Of a DNA stretch of 26,721 nucleotides, positions 7,010 to 15,599 are shown one piece after another; the first letter of the stretch is position 1; the number at the start of each line of letters is the position of its first letter. The translations under genes and the position numbers were made by a program. The stretch is from Bhargavaea changchunensis. Lineage in GTDB: Bacteria > Bacillota > Bacilli > Bacillales_A > Planococcaceae. The notes under the pieces are model-generated. The model was not told the DNA's origin and made no database searches. It saw only the letters and a program-made list of their open reading frames with translations. The stretch is from contig NZ_JBHTCT010000023.1 in NCBI RefSeq assembly GCF_042665595.1, forward strand, positions 1 through 26,721. The letters run 5' to 3'.

Positions 7010-8650
7010 GTGAAAAACATCGAGCTGACTGTCCGGGATGTACTGGAACGGGATTCTTTCCAAAAAGCCAAACTGGCGGCGGGTGTATCCGGCCTTTCCC
7101 GGAAAATCCGGTGGTCGCATATCCTGGAAGTCCGCGAGTTTGAGTCGCTTATCAATGGCGGTGAACTGATTCTTACGACCGGCATCAGCATGGCACTTGG
7201 TCTCGAGGAGCAGCTTGCCTATATCCGGAAGCTGGATGAACTGGGGGCATCCGCACTATGCATCGAGCTTGCGGATTCTTCGAAAACAATGCCTCCAGAA
7301 GTACTGGAGCTGGCGGACAGCCTCGGGTTTCCGATCATCGTATTCGAAGAAGTGATCCGCTTTGTCGACATCACGCAGGATCTTCACACAGCGCTGATCA
7401 ACAGGCATCATAAGATGATTTCCGAAATGGACCGCCTGTCCGGGCGCTTTATCGAACTTTCCCTAATGTCCAACGGCATCCTGAAAATACTCCAGGAGCT
7501 CCATGAATACTTTCGGCGGGAGGCCATCTTTATCTCCGACCGTCCTGCTCCTTATTTCTATCCGTCAGAAGCCAAGGAAAGCGAAGCCCTGCTTCGGGCC
7601 CGTCTCGACACTGAAGGCGGACTGGAGGATACCGGACGTTATGTGGCAATCGCGGACAGGCGCTTTGCGAGCGTTCCGGTGCGGGGCCCCGGACAAGTCT
7701 GGGGACGGCTCTTCCTCTGCATGGATGACCCCCTGCAGGATGACTTTTACTTTCTGATCCTGGACCGTGCAGGTCTCGCCATCTCACAAGTACTCCTCCG
7801 CAACCGGACAATCGAGGAGCGCAAGCAGAACATCGAGGACAAGGTCGTCCGGAACCTCATTGCCGGACAGCGCATGGATCCGGAAACCGTCCGGGCCGTG
7901 CTTCCGGCGCGCGGCAAAAATATGTACTACCGGGTGTTCAGCATCCTCATGCCCGAAATACCGCCATTCCCGTCACAGGACCTTCTCGAAGAAGAGCTTG
8001 TCCAGCGGGCGCTGCTCATCCGCAGCCTGTTTCAGCGGCATGGCTTCTTCCCCGCCATCACTTCCGCTGAAAACGAGATGGCCGTCATCGCCTTTTTCAT
8101 CTCGGAAGAGCAGCAGAGCCGGCGGAACGACCGCTTCCTGCCGCTGATCCATGAATTCCGGAACATGTCCGCTCCGCAGTTTGAAGGAAGCTGCTTCGGT
8201 ATCGGCAAAACCTATCAGAGCATCTCCGATGTCCGCCGGGCCTACCGGGAAAGCAAGGACGTCATCCGACTTCAGGAAGAGGGCATCACTAATTCGGAGT
8301 TCTATGAAGGACTCGGCATCCACCGGCTGCTGCTGTTGCTGAAGCGAAGCGGAGAACTTGAAACGTATGTCGACGATTACCTCGGAGCCCTCCTGGAACA
8401 CGATGCCCGGCACGACAGCCGACTGTTCGAAACGCTCGTCGTCTATCTGGAATGCGGCGGCGTCAAGAAAGAAGCGGCGGAGCGCCTGTTCATCGTCCGC
8501 CAGACGCTCTATCACCGGATCGGCAAGCTCGAGGGCCTGCTCGGTACGGACTTCATGGAGCCCGGCAACCGGCTCGCTCTGGAAGTCGCGGTGCAGGCGT
8601 ACCGGATGCTGGAGCAGACGGAAGCGGGAGAGAGGCTTCCGGTACATTGA
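7010..8650 (+). CDS. PucR-family transcriptional regulator
   Basis: The 546-residue protein has the full PucR layout. An N-terminal purine-catabolism-regulator-type ligand domain covers about residues 5-130 (VRDVLERDSFQKAKLAAG, RKIRWSHILEV, GGELILTTG). A central GAF/GGDEF-like region follows, then a C-terminal helix-turn-helix of the PucR type (about 472-532; LVVYLECGGVKKEAAERLFIVRQTLYHRIGKLE). Members activate or repress nitrogen-compound catabolism genes such as those for purines, GABA or beta-alanine. The start is GTG at 7010 with AGGGAGG 7 bases before; the overlapping ATG at 7008 is followed at once by TGA. Position and the palindromic site suggest it controls mmsA and the genes after it. 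The ligand is unknown; beta-alanine or its semialdehyde would be logical. Confidence 0.9.
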   Translation: MKNIELTVRDVLERDSFQKAKLAAGVSGLSRKIRWSHILEVREFESLINGGELILTTGISMALGLEEQLAYIRKLDELGASALCIELADSSKTMPPEVLELADSLGFPIIVFEEVIRFVDITQDLHTALINRHHKMISEMDRLSGRFIELSLMSNGILKILQELHEYFRREAIFISDRPAPYFYPSEAKESEALLRARLDTEGGLEDTGRYVAIADRRFASVPVRGPGQVWGRLFLCMDDPLQDDFYFLILDRAGLAISQVLLRNRTIEERKQNIEDKVVRNLIAGQRMDPETVRAVLPARGKNMYYRVFSILMPEIPPFPSQDLLEEELVQRALLIRSLFQRHGFFPAITSAENEMAVIAFFISEEQQSRRNDRFLPLIHEFRNMSAPQFEGSCFGIGKTYQSISDVRRAYRESKDVIRLQEEGITNSEFYEGLGIHRLLLLLKRSGELETYVDDYLGALLEHDARHDSRLFETLVVYLECGGVKKEAAERLFIVRQTLYHRIGKLEGLLGTDFMEPGNRLALEVAVQAYRMLEQTEAGERLPVH

Positions 8651-8686
8651 GTGCCCTCGCCTTTTGTTTATCTGTGGCCAGTATGC

Positions 8687-8729
8687 AAATACCGGGGATG
8701 TCCTGTTGAGAAGGACGTCCCCGGTATTT
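8687..8729. terminator. Bidirectional terminator between convergent genes
   Basis: AAATACCGGGGATGTCC and GGACGTCCCCGGTATTT form a 17-bp stem with one G-U pair and a loop of about 9 bases. The stem's A and T ends serve as T-runs in both directions. It separates the PucR-type gene from the convergent carbamoylase-type gene. Confidence 0.88.
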
Positions 8730-8732
8730 CTG

Positions 8733-9989
8733 TTAGGCTCTGTTTTCTTCCAACACCTTCTTCTCTTGCGGCCTGGAATTCCGGTCCAGCTTTAACACCG
8801 TATTCAAGAGAACATCAGCCCCGTTTCCACACTCCTCAAAAGATGAATATTCATCTTCACGATGACTGTAGCCTTTGGCACTCGGAACAAAAATCATCGC
8901 TGTCGGAATATAACTGGCGATAAATTGCGCATCGTGTCCTGCTCCACTGTACATTTTGCGATTCTTGAAACCAAGCTCTCCAGTGGATTCCAAGACTGCA
9001 TGGACAACATCCTCATTGAATTCAACAGTCTCCCTTCCCCACAACTTCCGGGAGGTCAGCGTGCACCGCTCCACCACTTTGGGGAGACGGTCAATGATGC
9101 TTTCCACTTGGCGGATGACTTCTATGCTCGTGTGGCGGGCCTCAATAGTAAACGTGACCTCATTCGGAATGACCGTGTGTATATTTGGATAGGCATTGAT
9201 TCTCCCGATTGTGTAGACAAGATCCTCTGGCAGCTTCTTGAGCTCCTGCTGAAGTTCCACAATGATTTGCGCTGAAGCAAACATTGGATCTCTCCGCATC
9301 GGAATCGGTGTCGTACCGGCATGATTCGACTCGCCCTTAAGTGAAATCTCATAGCAGGCCATTCCCATAACCCCTTCAACTACGCCAATCTCATCGCCGA
9401 AATGCTCCAACACCGGACCTTGTTCAATATGCAGTTCTACAAATGCGGCTGCTTCCTTGAGACGGTTCCCGACTTCTCCCGCGTACCCGCTTTGCTCAAG
9501 TGCCTGACCGAATGTCAAGCCTTCGGTGTCTGAAGACTGAAGCATGTCTTCTTTTGTAAACTTCCCCGCCAGCACCCCGGAAGACATCATCGCCGGGTCG
9601 AACCGGGCACCTTCTTCATTAGTAAAGTTAATTACTGTGATCGGATGATTCGTCTCGATGTTTCGCTCTACGATTGTCCGGACCACTTCCAATCCGGCCA
9701 CTACGCCCAGGGTTCCGTCGAACCGTCCCCCTTTTACGACGGAATCAAGATGTGATCCCATTGCAATCGGCGGCAAGTCTTCTTTTCCGGGCAGCGTTGC
9801 ATATAGATTTCCCATATCATCCACCTTCACCGACAATCCGATTTCTTCACTGATTTCGATGAACTTCTCGCGTGCTGCAAGATCTTCTTCAGACAAGGAA
9901 AGTCTGGTCACTCCATTTTTCTCGGTTGCCCCGAATGAACTGAACTGTTCCAGCAAACTTTGCAGCCGCTGGCGATCGATCTTTTCCAA
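8733..9989 (-). CDS. M20-family Zn-dependent amidohydrolase (hydantoinase/carbamoylase type)
   Basis: The 418-residue enzyme belongs to the N-carbamoyl-amino-acid hydrolase / allantoate amidohydrolase / beta-ureidopropionase family. Metal ligands are readable: GSHLDSV with His80, FDGTLGV with Asp91, NEEGARF with Glu125-Glu126, ELHIEQGP with His187, and His376 in KGYSHRE. The family cleaves ureido (N-carbamoyl) groups, giving ammonia, CO2 and an amine. N-carbamoyl-beta-alanine would fit the beta-alanine genes nearby, but the dihydropyrimidine genes that normally supply it are not in the window, so the substrate stays open. It is the last gene of the minus-strand run, 29 bases after paiB. Confidence 0.85.
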   Translation of the reverse strand: MEKIDRQRLQSLLEQFSSFGATEKNGVTRLSLSEEDLAAREKFIEISEEIGLSVKVDDMGNLYATLPGKEDLPPIAMGSHLDSVVKGGRFDGTLGVVAGLEVVRTIVERNIETNHPITVINFTNEEGARFDPAMMSSGVLAGKFTKEDMLQSSDTEGLTFGQALEQSGYAGEVGNRLKEAAAFVELHIEQGPVLEHFGDEIGVVEGVMGMACYEISLKGESNHAGTTPIPMRRDPMFASAQIIVELQQELKKLPEDLVYTIGRINAYPNIHTVIPNEVTFTIEARHTSIEVIRQVESIIDRLPKVVERCTLTSRKLWGRETVEFNEDVVHAVLESTGELGFKNRKMYSGAGHDAQFIASYIPTAMIFVPSAKGYSHREDEYSSFEECGNGADVLLNTVLKLDRNSRPQEKKVLEENRA

Positions 9990-10018
9990 TTGGCATCCCC
10001 CTAAGAGTGATTGAATGG

Positions 10019-10657
10019 CTATTTTGTAAGAGCAGGATCTACACGACCTGTTTTTAGATTTCTCTTCATCAATGATGCAATTTGCTGCTCATCTGAGTTC
10101 TGGCTTTTCTCAAGTTGATCTATAACCAGTTGTTGCCGATGGATAGGATGGTTCTGGCTTAACTTCGCTTTCCCTTCAATTTTGCTTATGTTGATTTTGA
10201 ATCCCTGAACTCCTCTGATCATTCCACCGATGAAATCCGGATCCGCGTTGTCCAGCCTGTATGCACTATCAGGCCCCTCATATTTAAGAACGATATCATT
10301 CAGATGGTTCGTTAATTCACTCCCGTGTTCAACCAGTTCAATCTCCCCGAATACATGCACCGTCACGTAATTCCATGTCGGCACTGCCTGGCCGGTCTCA
10401 TACCAGGAAGGCGAAATGTAACAATGGGGTCCTTGGAAGACGGCCAATACAGTTTGACCGGCAATGTCTTCCCATTGCGGGTTCTGGCGGGCGAAGTGAC
10501 CATAAAGGGATGCATGATCTCCACCTAATATTAGCGGTAAGTGCGTGGCAAAGGGTGCTCCCTGATGCTGTGAAAACAGAGTGGCAAAACCATGTTGATT
10601 GATCAACTGAACATTCACTTCGTCATCCGTGATTTTAAACTTCGGAGGAATATACAT
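10019..10657 (-). CDS. paiB: PaiB-family FMN-binding protein
   Basis: The 212-residue protein matches the PaiB family, which has an FMN-binding split-barrel fold. Landmarks are the start MYIPPKFKITDD, ATHLPLILGGDHASLYGHFARQNPQW (about residues 37-62), and GPHCYISPSWYETGQAVPTWNYVTVHVFGEIE. In B. subtilis PaiB is described as acting with PaiA to repress sporulation and protease genes, though many members are simply annotated as FMN-binding negative regulators. No paiA-like acetyltransferase is adjacent. Its place between a C45 hydrolase and a carbamoylase-type enzyme suggests co-transcription rather than an obvious shared pathway. Confidence 0.88.
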   Translation of the reverse strand: MYIPPKFKITDDEVNVQLINQHGFATLFSQHQGAPFATHLPLILGGDHASLYGHFARQNPQWEDIAGQTVLAVFQGPHCYISPSWYETGQAVPTWNYVTVHVFGEIELVEHGSELTNHLNDIVLKYEGPDSAYRLDNADPDFIGGMIRGVQGFKINISKIEGKAKLSQNHPIHRQQLVIDQLEKSQNSDEQQIASLMKRNLKTGRVDPALTK

Positions 10658-10711
10658 GCCTGCCGGCTCCTTTCCGTTGATCCCCGCTCACACAAAAGGA
10701 AGAGCACCGGT

Positions 10712-11764
10712 TCAGAAAATGCTTGAACCGGCGCCTGCTTCACATGCCCTTCCTACCCGATAGTCAAACGTTCCGGCGGTGAGGTTCATCACGATGCTGA
10801 AAACAGTCTCCATCTGCATGTGCTCCGGACGCGATGGATTGATGTGTCTGCAAATGGAATCCGGATAGTGATCATGGTCGGACAGCACGCCAAACATTTG
10901 CTCGGCACTTACTGTTTCATCCAACCCTTTCATCAGCTCTTTGATTCGATTCAGCCGAGGTGCAGAATCCGGAATCGGAAAGTCAGAAACCGCCTGTTGC
11001 ATTTGCTGATCGCAGATGTGATTCGTATGAACAACCACCCCGGCTACAGGGGGGATGGCTGCGGTATGGACAGGAGACACCTCTGTCCCTGCCATCTCAC
11101 CGCTTTTGGAGGCGATGAGGAAATGCGCTGGAGAAGCCATCCGCCCATCACTTACGGCTTCAGATGCTTCCTCGAACGTATGGGAGTCCAGAACCGCGCG
11201 CAGCCCCAGGTGGATCGGCACTTTCGGCTGCCAGGTCCTTGTCATGAGTGCGTTCAGACAGACACCCACGCCGGCACTGTTGCAGCCGATTTTCCCAATA
11301 ATGCCGCCTTCCGTGATCATTCGGACCGAGGGTTTCCCTTCCTGCGCGATTTCAATATCCAGAAGCGAATCTATCTGGCTGCTTTTCCAGTCCCAGTTTT
11401 GTCCGAGCCAGACATCGTCGCCCTTTCGGGAAGCAAATGATGTGCACCCATCCGGGGTAGCCGTAAGCGCAATTTCACTTCTTGCATTTAATGTGAGGAT
11501 GTCCTCGAACCGGACACCGGCACCGTCCGCGACGCCTTGCATCTCTTCCAGATAATCGGGCTTGAATGCCGATATCGCGTCATGGTGCAGAAGTGCTTTC
11601 TCGCAGGCTTCTTGCCAGGACATCCCCGTGTATCCGCGGAAAAGCGCCTCATAGGTTGCCAGGCTATTTGCGATTTCTCCCTTCCCCTGTTCCCCGTGAC
11701 CGCGGCCGATTTCATAAGGCGAGCCACTAAGTTGGATTTTCCGGACCGTCCGGGTACCATTCAT
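10712..11764 (-). CDS. C45-family (acyl-CoA:6-APA acyltransferase-like) Ntn hydrolase
   Basis: The 350-residue protein resembles the C45 peptidase / isopenicillin N acyltransferase-like family, N-terminal-nucleophile enzymes that self-cleave before a cysteine. The likely nucleophile is Cys107 in PDGCTSFA, followed by WLGQNWDWKSSQ and, further on, the CNSAGVGVCLNAL region. Family members hydrolyse or exchange acyl groups on amides. The gene overlaps the upstream amidohydrolase gene by 4 bases, so the two are translationally coupled and probably act on the same compound. It is an alternative candidate for cleaving the pantothenate amide, although it sits in a different transcription unit from panF. 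Confidence 0.8.
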   Translation of the reverse strand: MNGTRTVRKIQLSGSPYEIGRGHGEQGKGEIANSLATYEALFRGYTGMSWQEACEKALLHHDAISAFKPDYLEEMQGVADGAGVRFEDILTLNARSEIALTATPDGCTSFASRKGDDVWLGQNWDWKSSQIDSLLDIEIAQEGKPSVRMITEGGIIGKIGCNSAGVGVCLNALMTRTWQPKVPIHLGLRAVLDSHTFEEASEAVSDGRMASPAHFLIASKSGEMAGTEVSPVHTAAIPPVAGVVVHTNHICDQQMQQAVSDFPIPDSAPRLNRIKELMKGLDETVSAEQMFGVLSDHDHYPDSICRHINPSRPEHMQMETVFSIVMNLTAGTFDYRVGRACEAGAGSSIF

Positions 11765-13380
11765 GACCTGACCGCCTCTCCGCTCCGTTCGAAGACAGTC
11801 TCTCCTCCAATGATCGTCCGGTCGACCAGAATTTCAGGAATATCGTCAATTTCACCATTTAGAATCGAACGGTCCAAGATGGCGAGATCCGCTAATTTAC
11901 CAGGTTCGATGGATCCGGTCCTGTCCTCACTGAATCCGGAGTAAGCAGCATTGATTGTGCAGCAGCGGATAGCGTCGAGCAGGCTGATCCGCTCCGCCTC
12001 GCCGACAACCTGGCCGGACGGCGTCTTTCTCGTCATCGCGCTGTGGATGCCCCTCATCGGGTTAAAGTCCGTGACCGGGCAGTCTGCTGTGAGCGTTGCC
12101 TGAACTCCGGCCTCTCGATAGCTGGCAAGCGGGTACATGTTCAGTGCACGTTCCCCGTAATTCTTTACATAGCCATCCCCGTATTCGTGGAAGAACGCTG
12201 GGTTCGGTGTCGGGACAGCGCCCAGCTCCTTCATACGTTGTACCTGGTCTTTTCTTGCAAGCCCGGCGTGTTCGATGCGATGACGCGCATCCTCGCGCGG
12301 ATGGAGCAGGAGTGCCTTGTCGATGGTGTTCAGCAACTGATCGATTGCCGCATCGCCCTGCGCGTGGGCTGTGATCTGCCAACCCTTTTCGTGGGCAGGA
12401 ATGAACAGCTCGTCAAGTTCTTCCTGTGTCATGTAGTGTATGCCGTAGTTTTCCGGATTACTCGTATACGGTTCCGTCGTCCAGACGGTCGGCCCGCTGC
12501 TTGAACCGTCAAGAAATACCTTGACCGGACCGTATCTGAACCGATCGTTTCCATCCCCGGTTCGGATATCTTTCTTGAGATAGTGCCGGACAACCTGATC
12601 CGGATTATTCAAAGCCCCGACCATCGCATACACACGCTGCGCAATGATTCCCTCTTCGGCATCCTCGCGTAACGCCTCGATATTATCAATGCCATATCCG
12701 GTTGCATCATGGACAGCTGTAATTCCTTTTTCCGCAAAATGCCGGGAAGCGACCTGGTGGGCTTCGCGGATCTCATCACGGGTATGGGCAGCACGCTGAT
12801 ACAGATTCATATGGGCATTTTCAATGAGGCGTCCGTCCGGCTCACCATCAGCATTCCGGCTGATGGTTCCGCCCTCTGGATCTGGCGTATCGCGGGTGAT
12901 TTCTCCGATCTCAAGTCCCTTGCTGTTCACTGCAGAGATATGTCCGCAAGCCCGGACTACCATCACCGGGTGCAGATCGGTTACACCATCCAGCTCTTCC
13001 CGGTTCGGAAATCGTCCTTCCTCGATCGAATTCTCATTAAAGCCCCATGCACGGACCCATTGTCCCTCGGGAACAGATGCCGCTTGTTCCCTGAGCTTGT
13101 CCAGAAGATCCGGAATCGTCCGGATCTCCGGGTCCTTGCAGGAGACGGAAAGCACGTTTGCCCCATACATTGTCGTATGGATATGAGATTCAATGATTCC
13201 CGGCATGAGTGTGCGCCCCTCCAGGTCCGTGATCTTCGCTTCCCCGTCCTGCAGTTTCAGAACTTCTTCCGTTGTGCCGACGGCGAGAATTTTGCCGTCT
13301 TCTACAGCCACAGCTTCCGCAATGTCGTTCCGGTCATTGGCGGTGATCACTTCACCGTTGATAAACAGTTCCCTTGCCAT
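11761..13380 (-). CDS. YtcJ-type amidohydrolase (Amidohydro_3)
   Basis: The 539-residue protein is a metal-dependent amidohydrolase of the YtcJ/NfdA-like group. It shows the short N-terminal beta-sandwich (FINGEVITANDRNDIAEAVAVEDGKILAVG), GIIESHIHT with His66 and His68, VKVFLDGSSSG, ITAHAQGDAAID, RIEHAGLAR, and the C-terminal GSIEPGKLADLAILD. Members remove formyl or other acyl groups from amides; the substrate is unknown. It is coupled to the C45 gene and lies 33 bases after the SSS symporter gene, which suggests uptake and stepwise deacylation of one compound. Confidence 0.85.
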   Translation of the reverse strand: MARELFINGEVITANDRNDIAEAVAVEDGKILAVGTTEEVLKLQDGEAKITDLEGRTLMPGIIESHIHTTMYGANVLSVSCKDPEIRTIPDLLDKLREQAASVPEGQWVRAWGFNENSIEEGRFPNREELDGVTDLHPVMVVRACGHISAVNSKGLEIGEITRDTPDPEGGTISRNADGEPDGRLIENAHMNLYQRAAHTRDEIREAHQVASRHFAEKGITAVHDATGYGIDNIEALREDAEEGIIAQRVYAMVGALNNPDQVVRHYLKKDIRTGDGNDRFRYGPVKVFLDGSSSGPTVWTTEPYTSNPENYGIHYMTQEELDELFIPAHEKGWQITAHAQGDAAIDQLLNTIDKALLLHPREDARHRIEHAGLARKDQVQRMKELGAVPTPNPAFFHEYGDGYVKNYGERALNMYPLASYREAGVQATLTADCPVTDFNPMRGIHSAMTRKTPSGQVVGEAERISLLDAIRCCTINAAYSGFSEDRTGSIEPGKLADLAILDRSILNGEIDDIPEILVDRTIIGGETVFERSGEAVRS

Positions 13381-13413
13381 AACGGCATTTCCCCTTCCAT
13401 GAACAAATTCATA

Positions 13414-14919
13414 TCAGATTGACGCTGGCTTGGTTGTCGTTTCCGGTACTTCCTCGTAAAGCTCATCCACCATATCCGGGAAGAATTCTTCGACCGTCTT
13501 CCTGGAGACCGGCTCGGTCAAGAGAGAGACAATGAAGAAGATCGGCAGGTTGACGAAGAGTCCCCAAATTCCGGCATGAATGCCTAATGGATGCGGGAAC
13601 CAGACAGAGAAGACCAGTGTCACAACAAAGCCGGCTGCCAGACCCCAGAATGCGCCCTGCTTCGTTGCGCGCGGCCAGAAGAACATACCGACAAGCGCCG
13701 GGAATGCCTGACCGATGAATCCGTAGCCGATCAGCAGAATGTAGACGAGGCTGGCAGGCTGCATGATCGAGATTGGTGCAACGATCAGACCCATAATCGG
13801 GAAGATGAGCCAGCGCGTCATTATTCCTGCCTTCTCATCAGAAATTTTAAAGATCGGCTGGATGATATCCTTGCTGTAGCTAAGTGCAGTCCCGTGGATA
13901 CATGGCTCACTCGAGGACATGGCTGCGGCCAATGTTCCCGCTCCCAGAAGTCCTGCGATGACGACAGGCATGCTGTCCATCGCCATTTGGATGGCGACGG
14001 TGTCCGCTTTGGCCAGCGAAGGGTACACGAAAATTCCTATAAAGCCCACCACCAGCATCGGAATGCACACGATGTAATAGGTCGGAAGCATCGTGGCTGC
14101 GGTACGGATCGACTTACGTGTATTGGCTCCCATCCACTGAATCCAGTGTGTCTGCCAGACCGACACCATGGAAATCAGAATGGATGTCGTCCAGAATGCA
14201 AAGCCCATGTCTCCTAGGTTTCCCGGCAGTGTCAGGAATTGCGGTGCCTCTTCGCGGACGCGCTCAAACACCGGACCGAACGAATATCCTCCCGTAAACT
14301 GCTTGACTGCCCACAGACCGAACGCCCACGAGACAACGAACATCAGCGCACCCTGAAACGCATTCGTGATTCCGATTGCGCGCAGACCGCTCTTGAACAG
14401 ATAGATTGAAATGACGGCCAGTGACAAGATCACGCCCAGCCAGACCGGAATTTTGCCATGGCTCATGACATTCAGAATATAAGCCGATCCTGTGGTTTGA
14501 AGAACCGCATATGCAAGAACTCCAATTGAAGTGACGAAGGAAGCAAGCGCCCCCAAGGCAGGGCTCTCATAACGGTGCGTGATTGCTGCTCCTTGCGTAA
14601 CGTGGTTGTATTTGACGCCGAGGTCCCAAACTTTTGGACCCAGATACCATGCGGTTATGCCCATAAACGTCAGATAAACGACAACGTACAGAACCGGTAC
14701 CCCTTTCGAATACGCCCATCCCGGTGCCCCCATGAACGTATAGGCGCTGATGCCCCCCGCCCCCACCAGGAGGTACATAACGATCGGTCCAAGACTTCGG
14801 CCGGCGACTCCCCATTCTTCCACTTTGTTCATATTGCGTCCTTTGCCTGCACCAAAGCCCAGCCAGACCGCAATCACCATATAGGAAACAGTAATCATAA
14901 AAGGAACCCACTGTGCCAT
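13414..14919 (-). CDS. Sodium:solute symporter family transporter
   Basis: The product of about 501 residues is a multi-spanning SSS-family permease: SYMVIAVWLGFGAGKGRN in helix 1, then VAGRSLGPIVMYLLVGAGGISAYTFMGAPGWAYSKGVP. It should drive uptake of an organic solute with sodium. I use ATG 14919, which overlaps the stop of the upstream DUF3311 gene by one base (TGATG); a TTG one codon earlier is possible. The pairing of a DUF3311 gene with an SSS gene is a common arrangement, seen for example as yhjC-yhjB in B. subtilis. The downstream hydrolases suggest an amide-type substrate. Confidence 0.88.
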   Translation of the reverse strand: MAQWVPFMITVSYMVIAVWLGFGAGKGRNMNKVEEWGVAGRSLGPIVMYLLVGAGGISAYTFMGAPGWAYSKGVPVLYVVVYLTFMGITAWYLGPKVWDLGVKYNHVTQGAAITHRYESPALGALASFVTSIGVLAYAVLQTTGSAYILNVMSHGKIPVWLGVILSLAVISIYLFKSGLRAIGITNAFQGALMFVVSWAFGLWAVKQFTGGYSFGPVFERVREEAPQFLTLPGNLGDMGFAFWTTSILISMVSVWQTHWIQWMGANTRKSIRTAATMLPTYYIVCIPMLVVGFIGIFVYPSLAKADTVAIQMAMDSMPVVIAGLLGAGTLAAAMSSSEPCIHGTALSYSKDIIQPIFKISDEKAGIMTRWLIFPIMGLIVAPISIMQPASLVYILLIGYGFIGQAFPALVGMFFWPRATKQGAFWGLAAGFVVTLVFSVWFPHPLGIHAGIWGLFVNLPIFFIVSLLTEPVSRKTVEEFFPDMVDELYEEVPETTTKPASI

Positions 14920-15137
14920 CAATCATTCACCCCCATCTTATTGAGTAGCATGAGAATTCCTGTGGTCAGGAAAATCAGGATGACTGACCAAGTCATGAGA
15001 ATCGGCATACCGAATACGATCGTTTCATGGTTTAGCAACGGAATGACCGGCCAGCTCCCCAATAATACGATGGTCAGAATAGCAAATAGACCGATCCACC
15101 CCTTGTGCGTCTTAGGCGTTCTGAATGTTGCTTTCAT
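14919..15137 (-). CDS. DUF3311 small membrane protein, partner of the SSS symporter
   Basis: The 72-residue protein has two hydrophobic spans (WIGLFAILTIVLLGSWPVIPLL and MPILMTWSVILIFLTTGILMLL) joined by a short loop. It matches the DUF3311 family, which almost always sits just before an SSS-type permease gene and is assumed to be an accessory subunit. The start ATG at 15137 has a run of seven Gs 6 bases upstream, and the frame further upstream adds nothing family-like. It is the first gene of the six-gene run that ends at 8733. Confidence 0.85.
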   Translation of the reverse strand: MKATFRTPKTHKGWIGLFAILTIVLLGSWPVIPLLNHETIVFGMPILMTWSVILIFLTTGILMLLNKMGVND

Positions 15138-15165
15138 GCATTTCCCCCCCTGCGATTTAGGTCCG

Positions 15166-15179
15166 TTGACAAGTGGCAA
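15166..15179. promoter_or_regulatory. Possible weak PucR-type box upstream of the DUF3311 operon
   Basis: TTGACAAGTGGCAA has the form TTGNCA-N2-TGNCAA, the same architecture as the perfect palindrome TTGTCATTTGACAA at 6948-6961, with one mismatched pair between the arms. It lies about 30 bases upstream of the DUF3311 start. A single short match could be chance. Confidence 0.35.
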
Positions 15180-15184
15180 TTAAA

Positions 15185-15198
15185 TGACAACGCTTTCA
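15185..15198. promoter_or_regulatory. cre-like CcpA site upstream of the DUF3311 operon
   Basis: TGACAACGCTTTCA matches the cre consensus TGWAANCGNTNWCA at 13 of 14 positions. It lies about 50 bases before the DUF3311 start codon, a sensible place for carbon catabolite repression of a transport and hydrolysis operon. Confidence 0.6.
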
Positions 15199-15553
15199 AA
15201 AAGTTGAAGCGAGCCTGCGGGAACTCTCACTAACTATCTTAACGGGTGGAAAATTCTGATTCTTCTATGTTTGTGTATAACGAACTCTCCAACTCTCTGG
15301 ACAGTCTGTCTAACATTCACGGATACCCTTACCAATTCAGGCAAATTCCATCTGATGAACGCCCGTGATCATATTGTGATTGCCGGGGCCGAAACGATGG
15401 CCACCCGTTAGGTGCCTCAGGCATCCGATGTGCTGCAAACCAAACTTTTTACATTCCGTCACCCATTCCGAACGAGCATTTAACGTCCTGTCTATTCCTT
15501 TAATCCTTCCAATTCACTATGATAAAGAGAGGTCAGTATCTTCAAACAACTCA

Positions 15554-15567
15554 TGAAAGCGCTTCCT
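15554..15567. promoter_or_regulatory. cre-like CcpA site in the gabP leader
   Basis: TGAAAGCGCTTCCT matches the cre consensus at 12 of 14 positions, with the central AAAGCGCTT intact. It lies between the possible -10 (15518-15523) and the gabP start, where bound CcpA would block transcription. Confidence 0.5.
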
Positions 15568-15599
15568 AAAAGTGCTTATAGCAGAAAGGGGATTTTACA

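Larger units (their letters stand above)
15138..15599. other. Divergent intergenic region between the DUF3311 operon and gabP
   Basis: This 460-base gap holds two cre-like sites (15185-15198 and 15554-15567), a PucR-box-like sequence (15166-15179) and a possible gabP -10 (TATGAT, 15518-15523). No gene is convincing in it. Its middle part (about 15230-15480) shows nothing that I can identify. Confidence 0.6.

Noticed and set aside
8733..9989. Firm assignment as beta-ureidopropionase of a reductive pyrimidine pathway
   Set aside because: No dihydropyrimidine dehydrogenase or dihydropyrimidinase gene is in the window, and the family includes carbamoylases and allantoate amidohydrolases. Only the family is called.
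15286..15411. Possible gene remnant with a thiolase-like stretch (IVIAGAETMATR)
   Set aside because: Only about 40 codons are open, with no ribosome site and no other conserved thiolase motif around. The resemblance is too short to support.
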